From positions 1 through 15,235 of the forward strand of contig CAMDBK010000039.1 in the NCBI GenBank assembly GCA_945889235.1: a stretch of DNA of 15,235 bases. Reading direction: 5' to 3'. The notes under the pieces are model-generated. The model made no database searches. It saw only the letters and a program-made list of their open reading frames with translations, and was not told where the DNA came from. The position numbers and the translations under genes were made by a program. Positions 1-5,962 of the stretch are shown piece by piece. Numbering within the stretch: position 1 is the stretch's first letter; each line of letters starts with the position of its first letter. This DNA comes from Chitinophaga pinensis. Lineage in GTDB: Bacteria > Bacteroidota > Bacteroidia > SXHM01.

Positions 1-1
1 T

Positions 2-877
2 AAGCCTGACGGCTCAATTTGGATTGACCTTACTAAAGACGGACTGGATGAAAAAGTTTTGCAGCGCGCTGATGGAACTTCGCTTTACATTACTCAGGAT
101 ATTGGTACTGCCATTCTTCGGTTTCAGGATTTTCCTGAGTTGAGCGGCATTGTTTATACCGTGGCAACTGAACAGGATTATCATTTCAAAGTGTTGTTTC
201 TTATTCTTCAGAAACTGGGTTTTGAGTGGGCAAAAAATTGTTACCATCTTTCATATGGCATGGTTGATTTGCCTTCCGGTAAAATGAAATCGCGTGAGGG
301 AACTGTTGTAGATGCTGATGATTTGATGGAAGAAATGGTTTCAACCGCCAAAGAAATTTCGTTGGAGAAAGGGAAAGGTGAGGACAGCACAGAGGCAGAA
401 GAATTGTATCGCATGATTGGTATGGCCGCTCTCAAATATTACATTTTAAAAGTTGACCCGAAAAAGAAAATGCTTTTTAATCCTCAGGAAAGTATTGATA
501 TCAACGGACACACAGGACCGTTTATTCAATACACTCATGCACGTATTAAATCATTGTTGCGAAGAGCAGGAAGTTGGAAATTGGAAATTGGAAATTGGAA
601 GTTGGAAATTGTGCCTAAGGAAAAAGAATTAATAAAACTCATTCATCAATTTCCTGTGGTGTTGAAGGAAGCAGGAGAAGCTTACAGTCCTGCACTTTTA
701 GCAAATTATATTTACGAACTGGCAAAAGAATACAACCAATTCTATCACGATTTCCCGGTGCTGAAAGAAGAAGATGAAGCAAAGAAAAATTTCCGTATTC
801 AGCTTACAGTGCTTTGCGGAAAAATAATTGAGGATAGTTTAAGACTATTGGGAATACAGGCGCCTGAAAAAATGTAG
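2..877 (+). CDS. argS: Arginyl-tRNA synthetase, C-terminal part (5' end outside window)
   Basis: This cytoplasmic class I aminoacyl-tRNA synthetase charges tRNA-Arg with arginine. The frame is open from base 2, so the true start lies upstream and about 291 residues are visible. The order fits ArgS: the catalytic-core segment DGTSLYITQDIGTA, then EQDYHFK, then the KMSKS-loop equivalent KMKSREGTVVDADDL, then an all-helical DALR anticodon-binding domain from about FIQYTHARIKSLL to the end (RLLGIQAPEKM, a typical ArgS C-terminus). An oddity is a 14-residue insertion (GSWKLEIGNWKLEI) early in the DALR domain, encoded by six 7-bp tandem repeats. The stop TAG directly abuts the stop of the convergent sulfotransferase gene with no base between them. 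Identification is firm from motifs; only the missing N-terminus is uncertain. Confidence 0.96.
   Translation, partial: KPDGSIWIDLTKDGLDEKVLQRADGTSLYITQDIGTAILRFQDFPELSGIVYTVATEQDYHFKVLFLILQKLGFEWAKNCYHLSYGMVDLPSGKMKSREGTVVDADDLMEEMVSTAKEISLEKGKGEDSTEAEELYRMIGMAALKYYILKVDPKKKMLFNPQESIDINGHTGPFIQYTHARIKSLLRRAGSWKLEIGNWKLEIVPKEKELIKLIHQFPVVLKEAGEAYSPALLANYIYELAKEYNQFYHDFPVLKEEDEAKKNFRIQLTVLCGKIIEDSLRLLGIQAPEKM
569..610 (+). repeat. Six-copy 7-bp tandem repeat (GGAARTT)6 inside argS
   Basis: Six perfect-length heptamers in a row read GGAAGTT, GGAAATT, GGAAATT, GGAAATT, GGAAGTT, GGAAATT. The 42 bp equal exactly 14 codons, so the argS frame is kept. Heptamer arrays of this sequence contain no stop codon in any of the six frames. 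From memory, translated versions (SWKLEVGSWKLE-type peptides) occur in many Bacteroidota protein predictions, so this is probably one copy of an interspersed family. Confidence 0.93.
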
Positions 878-2518
878 TTAATCTTTCAAAAAACGAAGAA
901 CTGAAGTTTTCTCGTTCTCAGACATTGTGATAAAATAAATTCCTCCCTGCAATCGTGAAATATCAATAGTTGCAAGTTGAGAATTGAAATTTGAAATATA
1001 AACTATTTGTCCCAGTGCGTCCGTAATACTTACTGTGGATTGTGGGCTGTTGAATGTTGACTCAAAAGTAATATTTAATTTATCATTTGCAGGATTTGGA
1101 AAAACTTTAATTCCGCTTTTTTCAGCAGAAGAAATTCCGGTAATCATTTCACAAGTATAACTCAACGGATTTAGTTCAAGCGGTGCGCCCGGAGTTAAGT
1201 CTCTTCCTGTAAAGCCTGCAAAACCGGGCTCATACAGCGTGCAACGGAATACAATGTTATTTCCGGCTACAGTTCCCTGACTTATCGGTCCGTTTAGTTG
1301 TACCGGATTAACGTATTCCCATACTATATTTTCGGATTCATCCAGTTCAAAAAACTTTCCTTTTGTGCCTTCACATATCAATGTGTTTCCGTTAGAAAGG
1401 CGTTGCGCTCCCGAAATATTGGAAGCATAAAAATCAGTTGGAGTGGGAGCAGTGTAAGTCCATGAACTTGCTGCGGGCAAATACGCTTGTCCGTTTGTAA
1501 TTGGATAGCTGCCGTCAGGCTGCACAGGTGGAGCAATAATATCAACGGTAGAATAATTTCCGGGATGCTGATTATTGAAAACAAGAATGTTATTTTCATC
1601 AATTAATCCCGGCTCAATCCAATGTGCATTGTGTTGCCCGAATAATTTTTTGTTGCTTTGATTTCCTCTGTCATAAGCTGCAGGATTTCCCCAGCGGTAA
1701 AGTAAATCACCGCCTTTGTTTTGAGTTCCTCCGCTGTGTGTAGCAGCTTGTTCAGTAGTTGTGCTATGGTCAATAATCCATAGTTCATTAAAATTGTGTG
1801 AACTTAAAAGTATCTGATTAAGTGTTGGATTGTAGTGTACTGAATTTATATGCAGCCAATCAGCATTTGTTGAAGTAGCTGAAAAGTTAAGATCAATCAG
1901 TTCAGGGTGGTCTGTCACCACACCAAAATTATTTTTAGTGTTATCGAAATCCTGAATCAAATGATCCCATGCATGCCATTCCCATATAATGTTGGCGTTG
2001 TTTGTACCCACCGGTTGCAGTTCAATAATTTTTTCGCTCCATACGCTTGCATTAGTCAGTGAAGGGTTTCGGCCTTCTGCAATTGCTTGTGTGTTTGTTT
2101 TTAATTCCCAAACTACCACCAGAATATTTCCGTTGGGCATTGGGTAAATATCATGATGCTGACATTCAGTAGAAGTAGAAATAGTGTAGCTCCACAGAAT
2201 ATTTCCATCCCAATCTATGCGTTCAATTATGCCGCCCGTTCCACCGCCATTAAGTATTGAATTGTTGGTGTTACCTGTTCGTAACAAACTGCCGTCTTCC
2301 AGAAAATAAACAGCTTGTCCCGGACGATAAGTGCTGCTCCATGTATGAACCAACTTGCCGCATTTATCAATTAAATAGGTGTTGGTAGATGGCACAGGCG
2401 AAAAAAGAACATAACCATCTAATTGTCCTGCACTATGCGTAAAAAGCCCAACAGTTTGCTGCGCAAATGAAAGTTGAATACTGAAGAAAAAAACTAAAAG
2501 TGTAAAATGTTTTTGCAT
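878..2518 (-). CDS. Arylsulfotransferase-family secreted protein with T9SS sorting domain
   Basis: The 546-residue protein starts with a signal peptide (MQKHFTLLVFFFSIQLSFAQ). A beta-propeller-like body follows, with repeated strand motifs such as IERIDWDGNILWSY, HHDIYPMPNGNILV, LLYRWGNP and LSNGNTLICEG. These are characteristic of the arylsulfotransferase (ASST/Arylsulfotran_2) fold, which transfers sulfate between phenolic compounds. Candidate catalytic histidines are H121/H122, H223/H228 and H296/H299, but I cannot align them to the E. coli enzyme with certainty. Residues 469-546 form a type A T9SS domain (KVFPNPAND, then GGIYF), so the protein is predicted to cross the outer membrane. I chose the ATG at 2518. 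A TTG at 2563 would add 15 residues before the signal peptide and overlap the upstream gene. It lies 37 bp after namZ and is probably co-transcribed with it. The true substrate is unknown. Confidence 0.8.
   Translation of the reverse strand: MQKHFTLLVFFFSIQLSFAQQTVGLFTHSAGQLDGYVLFSPVPSTNTYLIDKCGKLVHTWSSTYRPGQAVYFLEDGSLLRTGNTNNSILNGGGTGGIIERIDWDGNILWSYTISTSTECQHHDIYPMPNGNILVVVWELKTNTQAIAEGRNPSLTNASVWSEKIIELQPVGTNNANIIWEWHAWDHLIQDFDNTKNNFGVVTDHPELIDLNFSATSTNADWLHINSVHYNPTLNQILLSSHNFNELWIIDHSTTTEQAATHSGGTQNKGGDLLYRWGNPAAYDRGNQSNKKLFGQHNAHWIEPGLIDENNILVFNNQHPGNYSTVDIIAPPVQPDGSYPITNGQAYLPAASSWTYTAPTPTDFYASNISGAQRLSNGNTLICEGTKGKFFELDESENIVWEYVNPVQLNGPISQGTVAGNNIVFRCTLYEPGFAGFTGRDLTPGAPLELNPLSYTCEMITGISSAEKSGIKVFPNPANDKLNITFESTFNSPQSTVSITDALGQIVYISNFNSQLATIDISRLQGGIYFITMSENEKTSVLRFLKD
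970..997 (+). repeat. Degenerate heptamer tract 1 in T9SS domain of the sulfotransferase
   Basis: Four consecutive degenerate heptamers read TTGCAAG, TTGAGAA, TTGAAAT, TTGAAAT on the + strand. On the coding (-) strand they encode roughly residues 509-517 (SNFNSQLAT), a variable loop between conserved T9SS strands. The register of TTG every seven bases is clear, although the other positions vary. Confidence 0.65.
1033..1060 (+). repeat. Degenerate heptamer tract 2 in T9SS domain of the sulfotransferase
   Basis: Four consecutive heptamers read CTGTGGA, TTGTGGG, CTGTTGA, ATGTTGA, with the shared pattern NTGTKGR. They encode about residues 487-495 (STFNSPQST) on the minus strand. The tract is separated from the 970-997 tract by 35 bp that encode the conserved STVSITDALGQIVY-type strand of the sorting domain. 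Confidence 0.6.
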
Positions 2519-2555
2519 GAAGCAATAGACTTTTAGAAAGTAGCTTGGTTTAACC

Positions 2556-3761
2556 TTACTCAAAATCCTTGTACAGCAAATACTTCTTACGTATTGCTTT
2601 AAAAGTTTTCAATCCTGACTGCCATGTTTTACGGATTTCATCTTCTGTTTTTCCTGCAATTATTTGTTCTTTCAGCGATTTGGTTCCAGCCAGAGTATTG
2701 AAATAATCATTAAAGAAATGCGCTTTGTCATCTGCACTTTTGTAGGTTTCAATCATCCAGAAGAGATAAAGTTTCCCAAGGTTTTTTACATAAATATCAC
2801 CAAAGTCGGTAACATCAAAACCGTGACATTGTTCACCTTTGTAGGGTGGATTAGTTGCGCCAGTCATGCTTTTTGGCGTAAATGTATAACTGCCTTCTTT
2901 CATTTTTGGATAACCAAATGAGAGAAAAGGTTTATCAGTTCCGCGGCCTACACTTACCAGAGTTCCTTCAAAAAAACAAAGAGAGGGATAAAGGTAAACA
3001 GCAGTCATGTTAGGTAGGTTGGGCGAAGGCTTTACAGGCAACTGATAAAAATCATTGTGTCCGTAGCCTTGCAGCGGAATAACAGTAAGATTGCATTTAA
3101 CACCGTTCTTAAGCCAGCCTTCTTCATTTACCATTTTAGCATATTCACCAATGGTCATTCCATACACAACCGGAACAGGATGCAAACCTGTGAACGATGA
3201 AAATTCTTTTTCCAGAATTGGCCCGTCAACATAATACCCGTTTGGGTTGGGGCGGTCAAGCACAACAACCGGAATGCCTTTCTCTGCGCAGGCCTCTATC
3301 ACATACGTCATTGTAGAAATAAAAGTATAAAATCGTGCGCCCACATCCTGAATATCAAAAATAACAATGTCCAGGCCTTCTAATTGTTCGGGCTTTGGTT
3401 TTTTGTTATCGCCATACAAAGATATAATCGGTAAACCTGTTTTTGCATCAGTGGTTGAACTTACCGTTTCGCCATCCGCAGCATCACCGCGGAAGCCATG
3501 CTCAGGACCAAAAACTTTTTTCACTTTTACACCAAGTGAAAGTAGCGTATCTACTAAATGTTTTTTCCCTATAACAGAAGTCTGGTTGGTAACAATTCCC
3601 ACGTTTTTATTTTTCAGAAGTTGAAGGTATTTCTCCGTTTGTGCAGCACCGGTAAGTATATCCTTATCTGTTTTTACTGAATAATTTACGCGTTCCAATT
3701 GCTGAGCGCAGGAAATCAAAACAGGAATAATTAAGAGTGAAAGAGAAAATAATGACTTCAT
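2556..3761 (-). CDS. namZ: NamZ-like exo-beta-N-acetylmuramidase (DUF1343, GH171) lipoprotein
   Basis: The 401-residue protein carries the DUF1343 signature throughout: VGIVTNQTSV, the FGPEHGFRGDA motif at 84-94, IVFDIQDVGARFYTF and VVLDRPNPNG. Known members (Bacillus subtilis and Tannerella forsythia NamZ) release N-acetylmuramic acid from the non-reducing ends of peptidoglycan fragments. The Glu87/His88 pair in GPEHG is the likely active-site region, but that is inferred from conservation. The N-terminus MKSLFSLSLLIIPVLISC is a lipoprotein signal with lipobox LISC and Cys18, which predicts a membrane-anchored periplasmic or surface enzyme. It starts 48 bp from the divergent permease gene. 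It is followed 37 bp later by the sulfotransferase gene, so the two probably share a transcript. The role would be cell-wall turnover or MurNAc salvage. Confidence 0.88.
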   Translation of the reverse strand: MKSLFSLSLLIIPVLISCAQQLERVNYSVKTDKDILTGAAQTEKYLQLLKNKNVGIVTNQTSVIGKKHLVDTLLSLGVKVKKVFGPEHGFRGDAADGETVSSTTDAKTGLPIISLYGDNKKPKPEQLEGLDIVIFDIQDVGARFYTFISTMTYVIEACAEKGIPVVVLDRPNPNGYYVDGPILEKEFSSFTGLHPVPVVYGMTIGEYAKMVNEEGWLKNGVKCNLTVIPLQGYGHNDFYQLPVKPSPNLPNMTAVYLYPSLCFFEGTLVSVGRGTDKPFLSFGYPKMKEGSYTFTPKSMTGATNPPYKGEQCHGFDVTDFGDIYVKNLGKLYLFWMIETYKSADDKAHFFNDYFNTLAGTKSLKEQIIAGKTEDEIRKTWQSGLKTFKAIRKKYLLYKDFE

Positions 3762-3770
3762 TAAATTGAA

Positions 3771-3797
3771 TTTCTTTGCGAACTTTGCGTCTTTGCG
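3771..3797 (+). repeat. CTTTGCG repeat cluster between divergent namZ and permease genes
   Basis: Three copies of CTTTGCG begin at 3774, 3783 and 3791 in the 48-bp divergent intergenic gap. The stretch 3783-3797 (CTTTGCGTCTTTGCG) matches the right arm of the inverted repeat at 8702-8729 over 14 bases. It looks like a half copy of the same interspersed palindromic family. It covers most of the space where both divergent promoters must lie. Confidence 0.7.
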
Positions 3798-3809
3798 AGA
3801 AACATAAAC

Positions 3810-5048
3810 TTGAACACTGAATTTTTCATAGCATCGCGCATCATCCGCGCTAAAAAAGTTCCCGAAAGTAATACTATTTCAGGAACCAGACCTATTGTTC
3901 GCATAGCAGTTGCGGGTATATCTATCGGGCTGGCGGTGATGATTGTTGCGGTATGCATTGTAACAGGTTTTCAAAAAGAAATACGCGATAAAGTTTCAGG
4001 ATTTTCAGCGCATATTGTTATTACCAATTATGATTCCAATACTTCGTATGAGCCCGAACCGGTAAGTGTTAAACAAAGTTTTTATCCGTTTATTGATACG
4101 GTAAAAGGCATTCGCCATATTCAGGTTTTTGCTACCAAAGCAGGCATTATAAAAACAGATGATGAAATTGAAGGCGTAGTAGTAAAAGGTGTTGGAAAAG
4201 ATTTTGATTGGAACTTTTTTGAGAAACATATTATTGAAGGAAAATCTTTTCGCAGCGGTGATTCAGTGGCTTCAAAGTCGGTACTTGTTTCAGAGCAAAT
4301 TGCAGCAAAACTGAAACTGAAAACAGGCAATAAACTCTACATGTACTTTATTCAGGGGCAAGACCAGAAAGCCCGTGTATTCACCATTTCAGGAATTTAT
4401 AAAACCGGATTGGAAGAGTTTGACAACCTGTATGTACTGGCTGATATTGCTCATATTCAAAAACTGAATGACTGGGATGAAGACCAGGTTGGTGGTTTTG
4501 AAATTTTTATTGATGATTTTAAAAACTTAGACTTCATGGGCAATTACGTTTACAATGAAGTAGGGCAGGAACTTAATTCACAAACCATCAAAGAGATAAA
4601 GCCTCAGATTTTTGACTGGCTTGGATTGATGGACACAAATGTTGTCATCATCATTGTATTGATGCTATTGGTTGCAGGTTTTAACATGGTTTCGGCATTG
4701 CTGATTATGATTATTGAGCGTGTGAATATGATTGGAATTTTAAAAGCACTGGGCATGAACAATAGCAGCATCCGGAATATTTTTATTTACAATTCTATTT
4801 ACCTTATCTCAACCGGAATGCTGATTGGAAATGTTGTGGGCATTGCTGCTTGCCTGCTTCAAAAACACTACGGATTTATTACACTGCCTGAAGAATCATA
4901 TTATGTGAAAGTGGTTCCTGTAAATCTTGAATTGCTCCCGGTAATTTTACTCAACGCAGGTACATTGGTGGTTTGTACACTGATGCTGATTATTCCTTCT
5001 TACCTTGTTTCAAGGGTTAGTCCATTGAGGGCGGTGCGGTTTAATTAA
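3810..5048 (+). CDS. LolC/LolE/FtsX-like ABC transporter permease
   Basis: The 412-residue inner-membrane protein has the MacB/LolE topology: a short cytoplasmic N-terminus, TM1 at about 29-52, a large periplasmic domain at about 53-270, and three TMs at about 276-302, 325-350 and 375-400. Diagnostic pieces are the N-terminal FFIASRI...SGTRPIVRIAVAGISIGLAVMI and the FtsX-domain coupling helix IIERVNMIGILKALGM. It ends in PSYLVSRVSPLRAVRFN, typical of lipoprotein-releasing permeases. In Bacteroidota such permeases often act as homodimers with a LolD-like ATPase encoded elsewhere, which is the likely case here since no ATPase gene is adjacent. The start is TTG at 3810. No ATG exists between this point and the upstream in-frame stop at 3762, and MNTEFFIASRI is a usual family N-terminus. 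The stop overlaps that of cdaA by 8 bp. Confidence 0.87.
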   Translation: MNTEFFIASRIIRAKKVPESNTISGTRPIVRIAVAGISIGLAVMIVAVCIVTGFQKEIRDKVSGFSAHIVITNYDSNTSYEPEPVSVKQSFYPFIDTVKGIRHIQVFATKAGIIKTDDEIEGVVVKGVGKDFDWNFFEKHIIEGKSFRSGDSVASKSVLVSEQIAAKLKLKTGNKLYMYFIQGQDQKARVFTISGIYKTGLEEFDNLYVLADIAHIQKLNDWDEDQVGGFEIFIDDFKNLDFMGNYVYNEVGQELNSQTIKEIKPQIFDWLGLMDTNVVIIIVLMLLVAGFNMVSALLIMIIERVNMIGILKALGMNNSSIRNIFIYNSIYLISTGMLIGNVVGIAACLLQKHYGFITLPEESYYVKVVPVNLELLPVILLNAGTLVVCTLMLIIPSYLVSRVSPLRAVRFN

Positions 5049-5838
5049 ACTCTTTTTCCAGCGCAATCCTCAACTGTTCAGGCGAAACATTGGATGTTAG
5101 TTCACCTTCCAGTGCATAAGCAATCTCACCGGTTTGTTCCGAAACCACAATGGCAAATGCATCGGAATGTTCAGTAATACCAACAGCAGCGCGGTGGCGC
5201 ATGCCTAAAGCTGCCGGAAAGTTTTCATTTTCAGTTACAGGCAATACACAACGCGCAGCCGTAATCATATTGTTGTTTACTACAATTGCTCCGTCATGCA
5301 GCGGACTGTTTTTAAAAAAAATACTTTCAATCAGTCGTGGTGAAACCTTTGCGTTGATGGGTTCTCCTGTTGAAGTATAAAAGCGTATGTCGGTATCTTT
5401 TGAAATTACAATAATGGCTCCGGTTCTGGTTTCGCTCATGTTTTTACACGACTTAACAATTGAGGCAACATCAATTTTACGCTGTGGTTTTACAGGGCGG
5501 GTAAACGAAAATATTTCACGTGTAAGGTTCTTATTTCCCAGGATTCCTTTTGTTCCTACCAGCAAAAGAAACCTGCGTATCTCCTGTTGAAAAACTACAA
5601 TCAATGCAATAACTCCAACTCCTATAAATTGCCCGAGAATGGAGCCAAGCAACTGCATGTTCAGCGCTTTTACAAAAAGCCACAAAAGATAAAATGAAAG
5701 CAGACCTGCAAAAATATTGATGGCAACTGTGCCCTTTACTATATGGTACAATTGGTAAAGCAGAAACGACACCAGCAGAATATCTAATGCATCCAGCCAG
5801 CGGAACGTAATGAACAGATTTACAGCCATTGCAGTCAT
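5041..5838 (-). CDS. cdaA: Diadenylate cyclase CdaA (c-di-AMP synthase)
   Basis: This enzyme condenses two ATP into cyclic di-AMP, a second messenger tied to wall, osmolyte and potassium homeostasis in other bacteria. Of 265 residues, the N-terminal part has three membrane helices (about 17-33, 37-56, 65-84). VFQQEIRRFLL and a DisA_N catalytic domain follow. The catalytic DGA (182-184, in SPLHDGAIVV) and RHR (214-216, in LGMRHRAAVGI) motifs are both intact. Length and architecture match the membrane-bound CdaA class, not DisA. No cdaR or glmM neighbour, the usual Firmicutes partners, is present in the window. The ATG at 5838 is used; an ATG three codons later (5829) is equally possible. A TAATATTG box ends 4 nt before the ATG, suggesting a very short or absent leader. 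The C-terminal stop overlaps the convergent permease gene. Confidence 0.93.
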   Translation of the reverse strand: MTAMAVNLFITFRWLDALDILLVSFLLYQLYHIVKGTVAINIFAGLLSFYLLWLFVKALNMQLLGSILGQFIGVGVIALIVVFQQEIRRFLLLVGTKGILGNKNLTREIFSFTRPVKPQRKIDVASIVKSCKNMSETRTGAIIVISKDTDIRFYTSTGEPINAKVSPRLIESIFFKNSPLHDGAIVVNNNMITAARCVLPVTENENFPAALGMRHRAAVGITEHSDAFAIVVSEQTGEIAYALEGELTSNVSPEQLRIALEKEFN

Positions 5839-5842
5839 GCTG

Positions 5843-5850
5843 CAATATTA
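5843..5850 (-). promoter_or_regulatory. Possible -7 box (TAATATTG) for cdaA
   Basis: Read on the minus strand, TAATATTG matches the Bacteroidota -7 consensus TAnnTTTG at 7 of 8 positions, if the two free positions are counted as matches. It lies 4 nt upstream of the cdaA ATG. No convincing -33 TTG-type element was found at the right distance. Inference only. Confidence 0.35.
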
Positions 5851-5877
5851 AGATTTTTGGATGATTATTGTTTTGGT

Positions 5878-5887
5878 CATCCGGATG
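5878..5887. repeat. 10-bp perfect palindrome CATCCGGATG
   Basis: A perfect 10-bp dyad sits in the 124-bp gap between the divergent cdaA and lipoprotein-operon genes. It could be a regulator site, but nothing else supports that reading. Confidence 0.3.
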
Positions 5888-5913
5888 CATTTAGCTATCA
5901 GGATGTTTTCATT

Positions 5914-5938
5914 AGATGCTGAAACGAGTTCAGCATGA
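5914..5938 (-). repeat. Interspersed palindromic element, copy A
   Basis: The core forms a perfect hairpin: ATGCTGAA (5916-5923), a 5-nt loop ACGAG, then TTCAGCAT (5929-5936). Read on the minus strand, the 25-bp unit matches a second copy at 13941-13965 at 22 of 25 bases. From memory this TCATGCTGAACTYGTTTCAGCATCT-type sequence is a widespread intergenic repeat in Bacteroidota, whose translation HAELVSAS turns up in spurious protein predictions. It lies just upstream of the lipoprotein operon. Confidence 0.75.
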
Positions 5939-5950
5939 CGATATTATTCC

Positions 5951-5958
5951 CAACTTTG
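5951..5958 (+). promoter_or_regulatory. Possible -7 box (CAACTTTG) for the lipoprotein operon
   Basis: CAACTTTG differs from TAnnTTTG at one position and ends 4 nt before the ATG at 5963. This is the same close spacing seen at cdaA and aceK. A leaderless or near-leaderless transcript is inferred; there is no clear -33 element. Confidence 0.35.
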
Positions 5959-5962
5959 TGAA

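Noticed and set aside
2468..2488. Three TGAANNN heptamers in the signal-peptide region of the sulfotransferase
   Set aside because: Only three weak units, and the encoded hydrophobic stretch is what a signal peptide needs, so codon and composition bias explain it. Not counted as another tract.
2519..2563. TTG start at 2563 for the sulfotransferase
   Set aside because: It would put 15 polar or mixed residues before the signal peptide and overlap namZ. The ATG at 2518 starts a normal signal peptide.
5531..5890. Minus-strand open frame of 119 codons overlapping the 5' part of cdaA
   Set aside because: It is a shifted-frame shadow of cdaA with Cys/His-rich, low-plausibility composition and no independent support.
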